Positions 24,424-33,792 of a stretch of DNA of 64,000 nt are shown in pieces. Position numbers and translations under genes: made by a program. How positions within the stretch are numbered: position 1 is the stretch's first letter; each line of letters starts with the position of its first letter. The stretch lies in NCBI GenBank assembly GCA_910578645.1, contig CAJTQI010000010.1:1-64000 (forward strand). Direction: 5' to 3'. Source of the DNA: an uncultured Lachnospiraceae bacterium. GTDB lineage: Bacteria > Bacillota > Clostridia > Lachnospirales > Lachnospiraceae. A model generated the notes under the pieces. It made no database searches. It saw nothing but the letters and a program-made list of their open reading frames with translations, and was not told where the DNA came from.

Positions 24424-25926
24424 TTATGTATCCTTCACGCCATCTTCCCATTCATCACTATAGAATGCCAACTGGTTCTTCCCGCGCTTCTTGGCCTTAT
24501 ACACCCCTTGGTCCGCCGCCTTATATAACGACTCGAAATCAGCCCCTTCCTGGGGAAAAACAGCAACGCCGATACTCGCCGTAGCGGCATATTTTACATA
24601 TTCGCCTACCTGGAAATTGTTGAAGAAATACTCAACTTTCTTCGCCTCCTTGCGGACAGTTTCCTTATCCGGTATGGCTTTTAAGAAAATCATAAATTCA
24701 TCGCCCCCGACACGCCCGATAATATCGCTTGCACGGAAAAGCGCCCCAATCTGCTCGCCTAAGGAGCGAAGTACCTCATCGCCAAACGCATGGCCCATCG
24801 TATCATTAATCTTCTTGAAGTTGTCTACATCCACCATAAACAGCATCGACTGCGACTCGGGGTTCTGCGCCATATATTCTTTAATCCTGCGTTCCGTAGC
24901 CAGTTTGTTCGTTAAACCGGTCAGAAGGTCTCTGTCCGCCTTGTCTTCCAGCTCCCTCTTTTTATTATTGCTGTGTATTTTGCTTATAATATTAATCACT
25001 ACCACCGCGCCGACAAATACAAAAACAGAAATTAAAAGATAGGTCAGCATACTCTTGATATTCCTCCACTGCAGGCTGACCTTCCTGTCCATATAATCCT
25101 GACTGACACCAAGAACCATCTCCCAATGGTTCACGCCAAGAGGAACAAGCACCAACACACAGCTCTCGCCGTCAACCGTCACAGACGCGTTTCCGCGCGT
25201 ACTGTTCTCCAAACGGTTCTTAAGCATCTGCGCTTCTTGCGGATTATCCGGTTCAATCGCCGTCAAAAGATTATTTCCCATTAAAACTTTGCTGTCCGAA
25301 GCGCCCGCGCTCCCCAGGACTTCCCCCTGGGAGTCTACGACTGCCAAAAACGATTCCGCATCAAAATCCGATTTATGCATCAGTTCGTTAAAATTATCTA
25401 ACGAATAAAATAAAAGTATAAATCTCTTCTCGTCGCCTTTCCCGATTCTTTCTGCCACCACGATAGTCTTCTGGGAAACCGAATCTTCCACACCATCGAC
25501 CTCCGCATATATATAGGACATATTAACCGAACGGATAATCTGACGGAAATATCCCCTGTCACCGATAGAGACTTCCCTGTTCGACTGGTCAATGCCATAT
25601 CCGTCCCTGTCACAAATCACTACTTGGTACGCAGCCGTACAGGAACACAATGCCTCTGCAATGGCTGCCATATCCGTCTCTTCCGAAAACATCTCCTTCT
25701 CTAATAAAGCTGCTACCGGAGCTGCCGCGCTGCTTAGTTTCTCTAATTCACCAAGAAAATCATTCCTGTATCCTTGTACGGATTTTAATAAATTTCTGGT
25801 GACAGAATCCGCCGCATCCTTACTGGTCTGAGAGGCAAAATTGTATAACATAATAACAACGGCTATCATTAAGATAGCCGCCGGAACAACCCAAGAAGCA
25901 ATAACCGACTTATGCTGACTTTTCAT
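24424..25926 (-). CDS. Membrane sensor diguanylate cyclase (Cache-like plus GGDEF)
   Basis: A 500-residue protein. There is one membrane helix near residues 11-30, an extracytoplasmic sensor of about 270 residues resembling a dCache domain (VVICDRDGYGIDQS, SIGDRGYFRQII, FLAVVDSQGEVLGS), and a second helix near 305-330. A GGDEF domain follows (DRDLLTGLTNK, MFMVDVDNFKKINDTMGHAFGD). The active site RVGGDEF is intact, and an RxxD inhibitory site (RASD) lies five residues before it, so product feedback is expected. ATG at 25926 has GAGGGAG upstream. It is the last gene of a run with yesL and an HD-GYP phosphodiesterase. Confidence 0.92.
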   Translation of the reverse strand: MKSQHKSVIASWVVPAAILMIAVVIMLYNFASQTSKDAADSVTRNLLKSVQGYRNDFLGELEKLSSAAAPVAALLEKEMFSEETDMAAIAEALCSCTAAYQVVICDRDGYGIDQSNREVSIGDRGYFRQIIRSVNMSYIYAEVDGVEDSVSQKTIVVAERIGKGDEKRFILLFYSLDNFNELMHKSDFDAESFLAVVDSQGEVLGSAGASDSKVLMGNNLLTAIEPDNPQEAQMLKNRLENSTRGNASVTVDGESCVLVLVPLGVNHWEMVLGVSQDYMDRKVSLQWRNIKSMLTYLLISVFVFVGAVVVINIISKIHSNNKKRELEDKADRDLLTGLTNKLATERRIKEYMAQNPESQSMLFMVDVDNFKKINDTMGHAFGDEVLRSLGEQIGALFRASDIIGRVGGDEFMIFLKAIPDKETVRKEAKKVEYFFNNFQVGEYVKYAATASIGVAVFPQEGADFESLYKAADQGVYKAKKRGKNQLAFYSDEWEDGVKDT

Positions 25927-25960
25927 CCACTCCCTCTTTCCCCTGAAAAATCCCCGGTTT

Positions 25961-26617
25961 TCAATTTGTGTCAATCGTAAAATCCAAATCCGATGTCTCT
26001 TCGGATTCAGGTTCTAATTTCTTAAAAATACCGCTGTAGAGCCATGCCGCTCCATATGCGGGCACCGAAATTCCAAACATAAAAATGAAAATATAAGAAT
26101 ACGTGGAGAAGTAACCTATGATAAGCGGCGCCACATAAAAAAATGCCATCAGAAGCGTCTTAGGCAGATTCGCCAACATAAGAATCGCCGCATTCTTAAC
26201 CGTATTCCTGATTGTATTCTCGAATCTGGCCAACAGCGGAAATACATACATTCCGACCAATAACATGATGATGCCCACCGCCACTACGGCTGTCACCAAT
26301 ATTTTGGGAAATTCTACCATAGAATATTTGAAAATAAGTGAATCACCGATAAAAACCGCCATCGCAAGAAGCATAATAAGCCAAATCAGCGTAGCCTGCT
26401 TAAAGTTCCTTACAAAAGACTTAAAAAAGCCCCTGAACAAATATCCTTCCTCTCCCCGGACCATTTTCAGAATAACATAATGCATAGCCGTAAAAGATGC
26501 CCCTATCGTGATAACCGGTATACAACAAAAAATCATCAGGATATTCAGCATCAGTAAATCCGCCACACGGTTAAGAAACCGCATGACCGGGCTATCCATA
26601 TCAAATATTTTCCCCAT
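25961..26617 (-). CDS. yesL: YesL family (DUF624) membrane protein
   Basis: A 218-residue integral membrane protein with five to six hydrophobic segments. The N-terminal FDMDSPVMRFLNRVADLLMLNILMIF stretch, shown here only in outline, followed by PVITIGASFTAMHYVILKMV and EGYLFRGFFKSFVRNFKQA, is characteristic of DUF624/YesL. Such proteins often accompany carbohydrate transporters or sensor systems; their mechanism is unknown. ATG at 26617 follows GGAGGATTACT. Here it sits between genes for making and breaking c-di-GMP. A gene-start repeat lies just upstream. Confidence 0.88.
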   Translation of the reverse strand: MGKIFDMDSPVMRFLNRVADLLMLNILMIFCCIPVITIGASFTAMHYVILKMVRGEEGYLFRGFFKSFVRNFKQATLIWLIMLLAMAVFIGDSLIFKYSMVEFPKILVTAVVAVGIIMLLVGMYVFPLLARFENTIRNTVKNAAILMLANLPKTLLMAFFYVAPLIIGYFSTYSYIFIFMFGISVPAYGAAWLYSGIFKKLEPESEETSDLDFTIDTN

Positions 26618-26638
26618 AGTAATCCTCCATGCTGCCAA

Positions 26639-26698
26639 TGCCTGCAAATTTGGGTGCCAACACAAATTTGTCTATGAAAAATTTATTTTTCACAGTAA
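26639..26698 (-). repeat. Gene-start palindromic repeat, copy B (before yesL)
   Basis: Read on the minus strand: an AT hairpin (TGAAAAATAAATTTTTCA), AGACAAATTTGTG, then CCCAAATTTGCAGGCA just before the ribosome site. The layout matches copy C, but with a different hairpin. Confidence 0.6.
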
Positions 26699-26752
26699 TC
26701 TCTCTTTCTTGCCCATCAAAAACAGTTTAATCCATAAGCTTTATATGTCTTG

Positions 26753-28009
26753 TCAAATCTTATATTTCTTGCTAATCAGTTCATACTGCATATTAATTGT
26801 CTCATACATCTTAGTGATGTCAGCGGAACCCTCCCTGACATGCTTCATGATTCTGTCATAGGATTTTACAAATGCCACCACCACCTGTTTTTTAAGGCGG
26901 TTCTTAGCCACTTCGGCATTGAGAATATCAATGATATCCTCTTTCGACAAGTCTTTATGGTAGCTGCGCTTATTCACCAGGGCAGTCACCATGTCGGCAA
27001 CCTGTAAGATTCTCTGTGAAACGTTCATCTGGGATTCCTTGAGCCGCAAAGGATAACCGCTCCCGTCGCTTCTCTCATGATGCATCAGGGCAATGCGGAT
27101 TACATCCTTCTTCATCCTGTCCTTTAATACCTTATTGGCTAGCTCAACATGCGAGCGCACAAGCCGCATCTCGTCCTTCTCCAACTTACGGGGGGCATCC
27201 ACAATATCACGCGGAACCGCAAGCATACCAATGTCATGAACCAACGCGCTGTAATACAGGATTTCCCTCTCTTTGGGCGTCATCATCAGCTCCTGCGCAA
27301 TCTCGTCACAAATGCAGGCCGTAGTCGCATTATCCAAAACCATGCTAGGGCTCCTAAAGCCCATACAGTATGTCAGCATCTCCAAAAAGCGCTTCTTATC
27401 CTCATTGGAGAAAATCATGTAGCTTAGTATATCTTCTAATTCCTTATTGTATTCTCCACTGGAAATCTTCCCAAACATATCATACTTCTCTGCGCATTGG
27501 TAGAAAAGATACAAACCATCCGAAGAAAACTTCGTCCCCGCCTGCTTCTGGAACATATACATATCAAACTGGCTTCCCATTGTAGTGGAGTAAATATCCA
27601 TTTTCTCTGCGATGTAAAGATAAGCCGCTATCTTCTTATAGGCATAATCCAGTTTCTGAATCTGTTCATAATCCATATGATGATACATGATAATCTTCGC
27701 CAAATCCGGGACAGGGGACAAGTGCTTAAAAAACAGATAGCCATAAATCGAATGCGCAAGGCTTTCCTTGGACTCATAACGCAGCAAATCGTTAATCCTG
27801 CCTGCCTCCGTCTTATATGCACCGATATCATGCAGCGTCATAACCATAACAATATCGGCAAGCTCAAATTCCTCGTACCTGCCCTCTTCCTTCAACATCG
27901 TATATACCATGTATGCCACTCTGTACCCATGGTCCATCAGCCTTGGATGGATTAGTTTCATGATATCCCGTATCAACAGAAAAATATCTTTACTTTCAAT
28001 GTATTCCAT
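26753..28009 (-). CDS. HD-GYP domain c-di-GMP phosphodiesterase
   Basis: Hydrolyses c-di-GMP. The 418-residue protein has two HD-type halves. The N-terminal half keeps HGYRVAYMVY, LHDIGAYKT and MYHHMDY. The C-terminal half holds the full HD-GYP signature (ALVHDIGMLAVPRDIVDAPRKL, VRSHVELANKVL, MHHERSDGSGYP, QVADMVTAL). No membrane segment is seen, so it acts in the cytoplasm. GAGGGTACAT precedes the ATG. It lies upstream of yesL and a diguanylate cyclase on the same strand, so synthesis and breakdown of the messenger may be co-regulated. Confidence 0.93.
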   Translation of the reverse strand: MEYIESKDIFLLIRDIMKLIHPRLMDHGYRVAYMVYTMLKEEGRYEEFELADIVMVMTLHDIGAYKTEAGRINDLLRYESKESLAHSIYGYLFFKHLSPVPDLAKIIMYHHMDYEQIQKLDYAYKKIAAYLYIAEKMDIYSTTMGSQFDMYMFQKQAGTKFSSDGLYLFYQCAEKYDMFGKISSGEYNKELEDILSYMIFSNEDKKRFLEMLTYCMGFRSPSMVLDNATTACICDEIAQELMMTPKEREILYYSALVHDIGMLAVPRDIVDAPRKLEKDEMRLVRSHVELANKVLKDRMKKDVIRIALMHHERSDGSGYPLRLKESQMNVSQRILQVADMVTALVNKRSYHKDLSKEDIIDILNAEVAKNRLKKQVVVAFVKSYDRIMKHVREGSADITKMYETINMQYELISKKYKI

Positions 28010-28028
28010 ATCTATGTACCCTCACATC

Positions 28029-28526
28029 CTACAAAATAAATTCCATCGGTGTATAAATAATGCCATCTTTCTTCTCCTCCGGGCGCAAATCCCGGAAGCC
28101 TAATCTATGGTAAAATTCCACTCCATACGGGGACGCGTTGACCGTTACGCGAACGGCCCCCACCTCCGTCAGCAGATAATTTGATAAATAATTCATCAAA
28201 GCACGCCCAATTCCCCGTCTATGGTACTTCTCATCCACAAAAAGCAGAGAAATATGCGCAGGATTACGGAGCGTAATCATCCCCACGATTTTATCTAAAT
28301 CAAGCGCCACAAACATCTGGTAAGTGCCCATGACAAACATTCGGTACAGTGTAGAATCCGTAATAAAATCTTGAAAATTCCTAACGCCCTCGGGACTATA
28401 GACATCCGCCTCAAACCGCAGAAAAGTTTTCCACGCAAGCACCATGGCATCCTGCCACTCACTTCGGTATGCACTTCTGATTTGATATGACGCCTTCACC
28501 CCACATGCGGCTCCTTTCAATCCCAT
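28029..28526 (-). CDS. GNAT family N-acetyltransferase
   Basis: A 165-residue acetyl-CoA-dependent transferase of the GNAT fold. Motif A is visible as LLFVDEKYHRRGIGRALMNY (the acetyl-CoA pyrophosphate loop RRGIGRA), and motif B as VTVNASPYGVEFYHRLGF. The acceptor is unknown. It is followed 19 bases later by the HD-GYP gene and may share its transcript. The start is uncertain: ATG at 28526 has little ribosome signal, while a GTG at 28499 follows AAAGGAG. Confidence 0.88.
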   Translation of the reverse strand: MGLKGAACGVKASYQIRSAYRSEWQDAMVLAWKTFLRFEADVYSPEGVRNFQDFITDSTLYRMFVMGTYQMFVALDLDKIVGMITLRNPAHISLLFVDEKYHRRGIGRALMNYLSNYLLTEVGAVRVTVNASPYGVEFYHRLGFRDLRPEEKKDGIIYTPMEFIL

Positions 28527-28580
28527 TATTCTTATTCTAGCCTATTTTGCAGCAACATACAACCTCTTAACTGCTATTTA

Positions 28581-29576
28581 TTATCCCATAGCCGCCTCAG
28601 CGCCCACTCGGTTCACAAGAGGCAAGCCATTCTCCAACGCGTAGGCATTCTCCAATGTGACTGAGGCAATCGCCTGCATCGCCTCTTTGGTAAAAAATCC
28701 CATATGGGAAGTAATCAGGACATTCGGGAAAGTCATCAGTCTGGCCAAATTCTCATCCCGCATAATTTCGCCTGATTTATCTTCATAAAATATGCCCTCT
28801 TCCTCCTCATACACATCTAATCCTACGCCCCCAAACTTGCCCGCCACAAGCCCGTCTATCAGAGCGTCGGTATCAATCAGCGCCCCTCTGGAAGTGTTGA
28901 CCAGATAAACGCCCTTTTTCATGCTGCTTATCGTCTTCTTATTAATGACATGTTTCGTTTCCGACGTCAGCGGACAGTGCAGGGAAATCAAGTCCGAATC
29001 GGACATCAGCTCATCCAAGGATACATATTCTGCGTCCAGTTTTGTATTCGGGTAAAGGTCATATGCCAGAACGCGCATACCAAAACCGTTACAGATACGT
29101 ATCATAGCCTGCCCTATTTTACCCGTACCGACTATTCCTGCCGTTTTCTGGTACAAATCAACACCCATCAGCCCATTCAGGCTCATATTAAAGTCCCGTG
29201 TCCTATTATATGCTTTATGGGTATAACGGTTCACGGTCAGTATCATTCCCATCGCAAATTCTGCCACCGCTTCCGGAGAGTAGCTAGGCACACGCAAAAT
29301 TACGATTTTATCTTCCGCTGCTTTTACGTCTACGTGGTTAAATCCTGCGCTCCTGAGCAAAATCCCCTTCACCTTCATCTCATAAAGCTGCTTAATCATA
29401 TGCGCGTTCACATAGTCGTTGACAAAAATGCAGACGGCGTCGTAGCCTTTTGCCAGGGTGACCGTCTCCTCCTGGAAAGGCACCTCATAGAAATGTATAT
29501 CAAATCCATATTCCTTGCCCATAGGCTCAAACCATATTTTGTCATATGGTTTGGTACTAAAAAAAGCGATTTTCAT
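28581..29576 (-). CDS. ldhA: D-lactate dehydrogenase (D-2-hydroxyacid dehydrogenase family)
   Basis: Reduces pyruvate to D-lactate with NADH during fermentation. The 331 residues show the NAD-binding GIVGTGKIGQAMIRICNGFG, the substrate Arg in LVNTSRGALIDTDAL, the catalytic Glu (GLDVYEEEEGIFYED) and catalytic His in LITSHMGFFTKEA. The F-YEDKSGEI insert is typical of D-lactate rather than phosphoglycerate dehydrogenases. ATG at 29576 has AAGGAGGCAATTTAC before it. It appears to be a single-gene transcript. No clear Rex site was found in the upstream 130 bases. Confidence 0.93.
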   Translation of the reverse strand: MKIAFFSTKPYDKIWFEPMGKEYGFDIHFYEVPFQEETVTLAKGYDAVCIFVNDYVNAHMIKQLYEMKVKGILLRSAGFNHVDVKAAEDKIVILRVPSYSPEAVAEFAMGMILTVNRYTHKAYNRTRDFNMSLNGLMGVDLYQKTAGIVGTGKIGQAMIRICNGFGMRVLAYDLYPNTKLDAEYVSLDELMSDSDLISLHCPLTSETKHVINKKTISSMKKGVYLVNTSRGALIDTDALIDGLVAGKFGGVGLDVYEEEEGIFYEDKSGEIMRDENLARLMTFPNVLITSHMGFFTKEAMQAIASVTLENAYALENGLPLVNRVGAEAAMG

Positions 29577-29710
29577 GTAAATTGCCTCCTTTTTCCATAA
29601 TGACCGCAAAACAGCGGATATACATCATAGTATGGTCCAAGAAGGCAAAATCATTCATACGTATTCTGTTATACAATATACAAGAATGCCGCGCCGTGCA
29701 TAGGCTTTTC

Positions 29711-30220
29711 CTATTCGGAATCACCGTCATCATCCGATGGCGACAAATTTTCAAAAAAATGTTGCGCCGACTGTTTCAGACTCCCGAAGAAACTCTCTGT
29801 TGCACCCTCCACAGCGCTCCCCACCGCCTCATTAATTGCCTCGTTGGCCCCTTCCACCAACTGGGAGCTGTACTTCCGGTACATCTGCCCGGCCTGGTCT
29901 ATAAAATCCCCGGCGCCTACCTCAATGGTATCAAGAGTCTGCATAAAGCCCACAATCCTGTCCTTGTCCTCACTTTCCAGGGCGATGCCAAGTTCGTCTT
30001 CCCCCTGAAGAATCGCCTGCCTGATTCCGGCCTCATCCGACAGCTCCACTTCGCCTGCCGCCACCTTGTCTATCATGAAGCCGACAATCCTCTCATCACC
30101 CTTTCCCACGCCCTTTATGCCGCTTTCTTCATCGGGCCACAGAACAGGGAAAATGGTCCGGTAAGCTATGAACACAAGAAACATTATACACAACACTTTT
30201 ATCCATCTATGTTTTCTCAT
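29711..30220 (-). CDS. Short DUF1002-like exported or membrane-anchored protein
   Basis: A 169-residue protein with a basic N-terminus and one hydrophobic helix (about residues 9-25). A helical region follows, with AGIRQAILQGEDELGIAL and DKDRIVGFMQTLDTIEV. This wording resembles the second half of DUF1002/YpuA proteins, whose full forms are about 300 residues; the N-terminal half is missing here. The end is acidic (PSDDDGDSE). ATG at 30220 has GGAG six bases upstream. It lies 83 bases downstream of the hydrolase gene. Function unknown. Confidence 0.6.
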   Translation of the reverse strand: MRKHRWIKVLCIMFLVFIAYRTIFPVLWPDEESGIKGVGKGDERIVGFMIDKVAAGEVELSDEAGIRQAILQGEDELGIALESEDKDRIVGFMQTLDTIEVGAGDFIDQAGQMYRKYSSQLVEGANEAINEAVGSAVEGATESFFGSLKQSAQHFFENLSPSDDDGDSE

Positions 30221-30303
30221 CGCCCACTCCACCTGCTTTTTATCAAACTGTCCGCCATCGTTTTCTCCCCGGATAGCGATGTGTCTGCCGCCATCCCGGC
30301 GGC

Positions 30304-31236
30304 CTAAATCCTATGCAGAATCCAACGGTAGATGTCCCCATACACATCTTCCCTGTCTACTTCGTTCAAAAGCTCGTGCCTGTCCTCAGGATACAGTTTC
30401 ATCTGTACATTTTCCATACCGATTTTGCGGAAAGATTCATATGCCTGCTCCACGCCCTTGCCGTAACCGCCCACAGGGTCCTGAGCCCCCGACAGAAAAA
30501 ATACCGGCAGATTGACGGGCATATTCCGCAATTGCTCCTGGTCGTGGAGCTGATAAATCAGCTTAAACAACGTCTGAAAGCCATTCACCGTAAAGATAAA
30601 GCCACACCTGGGGTCATTCACATACCCTCTCACATTATCCTCATTCCTGGAAAGCCAGTCAAAAGACGTCTTCGGTTCTTTAATCTTTTTATTATACACA
30701 CCAAAAGCTGCTTTGTCCACCAACTTGCTCACATGCTCTTCGCCAAAGAAAGCTCCCTGGAGCGCCGCCAGGGCGCGGGCGCACAGCAGCGTGGCCTTGG
30801 ACTGCATCCCTGTTCCCACAATTACCGCGCCGTTTACACCGGTGCCATAACGCATCAGGTAATTGCGCGTAATGAAGGAACCCATGCTGTGCCCCAAAAT
30901 AATATAAGGTACGCCCGGATACTGCTCCTGGGTCATCTTCTTAAGGCGGTGCTCATCCCGTACAAGCACCGTGACCGCATCTTCTTTACAGAAATAGCCG
31001 TAAGGCTCCCCCGGTTCCACCGAGTCGCCATGGCCTAAATGGTCGTCGCCTACCACAAGTACCCCTCTGTCTGCCAGGTAACGGGCAAACTCATCATACC
31101 TGTCAATATACTCTGACATTCCATGGACAATCTGGAGCACACATACCGGCCGGCTTCCCTCCGGCACCCACCTGATTCCATGAAGCCTATGCCGCCCATC
31201 CCTGGAATCAAAGTAAAAATCCTGCTTTTTCACCAT
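30304..31236 (-). CDS. Alpha/beta hydrolase, monoacylglycerol lipase-like
   Basis: A 310-residue cytoplasmic hydrolase of the Hydrolase_4 (lysophospholipase) group. The oxyanion/GDDHLGHGDS region, the nucleophile elbow GHSMGS, the acid FFLSGAQDPVGGYG and the catalytic His in YPEDRHELLNE are all present. The likely substrate is a lysophospholipid or monoacylglycerol; this is inferred from the family. ATG at 31236 is preferred (GGGGAC upstream), with ATG at 31248 possible. The upstream region is a large inverted repeat. It may be transcribed after metG, which ends 112 bases upstream. Confidence 0.9.
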   Translation of the reverse strand: MVKKQDFYFDSRDGRHRLHGIRWVPEGSRPVCVLQIVHGMSEYIDRYDEFARYLADRGVLVVGDDHLGHGDSVEPGEPYGYFCKEDAVTVLVRDEHRLKKMTQEQYPGVPYIILGHSMGSFITRNYLMRYGTGVNGAVIVGTGMQSKATLLCARALAALQGAFFGEEHVSKLVDKAAFGVYNKKIKEPKTSFDWLSRNEDNVRGYVNDPRCGFIFTVNGFQTLFKLIYQLHDQEQLRNMPVNLPVFFLSGAQDPVGGYGKGVEQAYESFRKIGMENVQMKLYPEDRHELLNEVDREDVYGDIYRWILHRI

Positions 31237-31240
31237 ATCA

Positions 31241-31325
31241 GTCCCCATTCCGGAGCGTTTTACGCGGCGAAACGACACAAATCTCAAATTTGCGTCTGCC
31301 ATCAGGGCTTATTTGTGACGCTCCG
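31241..31325 (-). repeat. Large inverted repeat before the hydrolase gene (copy H)
   Basis: CCGGAGCGT and ACGCTCCGG close an 80-base loop containing CGCAAATTTGAGATTTGTGTCG, a word shared with the gene-start repeats elsewhere. It lies directly before the preferred start at 31236. Confidence 0.5.
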
Positions 31326-31347
31326 GCACAAATAGCCATGTACAACA

Positions 31348-33375
31348 CTAGCAGATTTCCGCACCTGCAGGCATTGCACGTTCGGGCGTCATCAAGGCCA
31401 GTTTACCTTCTGCGTCTTCCGCGCACAAAAGCATACCCTCCGACATCATTCCGGCAATTTCCCTGGGCTGCAAGTTCACTAACACCATGACTTTCTTGCC
31501 CACCATCTCCTCCGGGCTGTAGTGCTGTTTAATGCCGGACAGAATCTGTCTCACCTGTGAGCCTACGCGCACCTTGGAGCAGAGAAGTTTCTTGGACTTA
31601 GGCACTTCCTTACATTCAATAATCTCGCCGACCTGAAACTGGCACCGGTCAAAAAGGTCATAGGTTATCGTATCCTTCGCCTCTATATCAATCACATCGG
31701 CAGGTACTTCTTCCACGGCTTCTTGCGCCTGCGCACCTGCAGCCGCCTTTTGGCGTTTCTCAAACATCTCTTCCACCCTCTGGGTAATCTCCTTCAAATC
31801 CTGACGGGCAAAAAGAATCTCCGGCTGTCCCGTAACCTGATTTTTGTCCGGATACAGAACAGACACCTTAGCCGTATCCTGGTTTGCCGCACATTCCTCC
31901 AATACAGAGAACTCAACAAGCTTCGCATGAATCTGCCCTGCAATCTTAGCCGCAGTTTCCGGCATATAGGGCTCTAAAAGGGACGCTCCCACAAGAATGC
32001 CATTGAACAAATTGTAAAGCACCGTGGCTAATCTGTCTTTCTTCGTCTCATCTTTTGCAAGGGCCCATGGCATCGTCTCGTCAATATACTTGTTGCACCG
32101 TTTAAATAGTGCGAAAATTTCCGTAATCGCATCCGCCACCCGCAGTTCATCCATCTTCCGGGATACCCTGCTATACGTATCCGCCGCCACTGCAAAAAGC
32201 TCCGCATCCACGTCTTGCGCCCCTGGTTCAACGCCTACATGCTTATTCTCCACTTTGCCCCCGAAATACTTATTGCTCATGGAGATGGTTCTGTTCACCA
32301 GATTGCCAAGCGTATTGGCAAGGTCTGCATTCATCCTCTCCACCATCAAATCCCAGGTAATCACACCGTCGTTCTCAAAGGGCATCTCATGCAATACGAA
32401 ATACCGCACCGCGTCCACTCCGAAGAAATCAATCAAATCATCGGCGTAGATGACGTTGCCTTTCGACTTGCTCATCTTACCGTCGCCCTGCAAAAGCCAT
32501 GGATGCCCGAATACCTGCTTGGGAAGCGGCTCTCCCAAGGCCATGAGGAAAATCGGCCAGTAAATCGTATGGAACCGGATAATATCCTTGCCAATCAAAT
32601 GCAAATCAGCGGGCCATAACTTCCGATATTGCTCGCTGCCGTCTCCGTCAGCCTCATAACCGATACCCGTAATATAGTTCGTCAGCGCGTCCATCCACAC
32701 ATAGACTACGTGCTTCTTATCGAAGTCCACCGGAATCCCCCATTTATAGGAAGTTCTGGACACACACAAATCCTGTAGACCAGGCAGAAGGAAGTTGTTC
32801 ATCATCTCGTTCTTGCGGGACACCGGCTGTATAAACTCGGGATGTGTATTGATATGGTCAATCAGCTTGTCAGCATATTTGCTCATCTTAAAGAAATAAG
32901 CTTCCTCCCTGGCAGGCTTCACTTCCCTGCCACAGTCAGGACACTTGCCCTCAACCAACTGCGACTCTGTCCAGAAAGACTCACATGGCGTACAGTACAT
33001 TCCCTCATAATATCCCTTATAAATATCGCCCTGGTCATATAACTTCTTGAAAATCTTCTGCACCTGTTTCTCGTGATAATCATCCGTAGTACGGATAAAT
33101 TTATCATAGGAAGTATCCAGGCTGTCACAGATTCTACGGATTTCACCTGCCACCTTGTCCACAAACTGTTTCGGCGTAACTTGCTCTTCCTGGGCTTTTA
33201 ATTCAATCTTCTGCCCATGTTCGTCGGTTCCTGTCTGAAAGAATACATCGTACCCATCTTTTCTTTTAAATCTCGCAATACTGTCCGCCAGCACAATTTC
33301 GTAACTGTTGCCGATATGCGGCACTCCGGAAGTATAGGCAATCGCCGTGGTGATATAATATTTTCCTTTGTCCAT
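31348..33375 (-). CDS. metG: Methionyl-tRNA synthetase
   Basis: Charges initiator and elongator tRNA-Met. The 675 residues contain the HIGH-type motif (GVPHIGNSYE), a zinc knuckle (CTPC and CPDC, about 127-147), KMSKSKGNV, the anticodon-binding helical domain, and a C-terminal EMAP/Trbp111 tRNA-binding domain (FDRCQFQVGEIIECKEVPK to MMSEGMLLCAED) that mediates dimer formation. ATG at 33375 follows AGGAGGACTATC. A T-box riboswitch with a methionine specifier lies upstream. Confidence 0.97.
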   Translation of the reverse strand: MDKGKYYITTAIAYTSGVPHIGNSYEIVLADSIARFKRKDGYDVFFQTGTDEHGQKIELKAQEEQVTPKQFVDKVAGEIRRICDSLDTSYDKFIRTTDDYHEKQVQKIFKKLYDQGDIYKGYYEGMYCTPCESFWTESQLVEGKCPDCGREVKPAREEAYFFKMSKYADKLIDHINTHPEFIQPVSRKNEMMNNFLLPGLQDLCVSRTSYKWGIPVDFDKKHVVYVWMDALTNYITGIGYEADGDGSEQYRKLWPADLHLIGKDIIRFHTIYWPIFLMALGEPLPKQVFGHPWLLQGDGKMSKSKGNVIYADDLIDFFGVDAVRYFVLHEMPFENDGVITWDLMVERMNADLANTLGNLVNRTISMSNKYFGGKVENKHVGVEPGAQDVDAELFAVAADTYSRVSRKMDELRVADAITEIFALFKRCNKYIDETMPWALAKDETKKDRLATVLYNLFNGILVGASLLEPYMPETAAKIAGQIHAKLVEFSVLEECAANQDTAKVSVLYPDKNQVTGQPEILFARQDLKEITQRVEEMFEKRQKAAAGAQAQEAVEEVPADVIDIEAKDTITYDLFDRCQFQVGEIIECKEVPKSKKLLCSKVRVGSQVRQILSGIKQHYSPEEMVGKKVMVLVNLQPREIAGMMSEGMLLCAEDAEGKLALMTPERAMPAGAEIC

Positions 33376-33427
33376 GATAGTCCTCCTAGTTCGCTTTTCT
33401 TTATAAATTTGCCTTATGGGATATAAC

Positions 33428-33726
33428 AAAAAACCGCCTTCCTATATTCATTATGCCCAGAACATAATGAAACAAGAAGACGGATATACACCGTGTTACC
33501 ACTTCTCTTCACTGGCGCCTCACAGAACCAGTCTCGCCGAGTACTGTCATACTCTGCCGCTATAACAGGCGGAACCTGTCGCACCCTAACCGTCTCAGGC
33601 TCAGGAGCGCCGCTCGGAAGCCATCTTCAATAGATTCACCGCTTCATTCCTCTCAGCCGCCGGAATGTTCTCTGGAAAGGGCACCTCTATCTACTCTCTT
33701 CGTCGTCGCTTTCTCTGGCTAAATAT
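33428..33726 (-). promoter_or_regulatory. T-box riboswitch (Met) controlling metG
   Basis: Read on the minus strand, the leader shows a stem I with AGAGAG and a specifier loop GAAGATGGC; the ATG specifier is at 33622-33624. An antiterminator T-box AGTGGTAACACGG (33491-33503) carries the UGGU that pairs with the tRNA-Met acceptor end. A terminator follows (CATTATG/CATAATG within outer CCGTCTTC/GGAAGGCGG, then TTTTTT; 33428-33483). Uncharged tRNA-Met should stabilise the antiterminator. The promoter is TTGACA (33756-33761), 17 bases, TAGCCT (33733-33738). Confidence 0.92.
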
Positions 33727-33792
33727 ACCATAAGGCTATCATAAAATAACCGGCTTGTCAATCAGGCGTACTTACTTTTCTCCCTGCTACGC

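Noticed and set aside
29577..29710. Rex operator upstream of the D-lactate dehydrogenase gene
   Set aside because: No TTGTTAA/TTAACAA palindrome is present in the upstream region.
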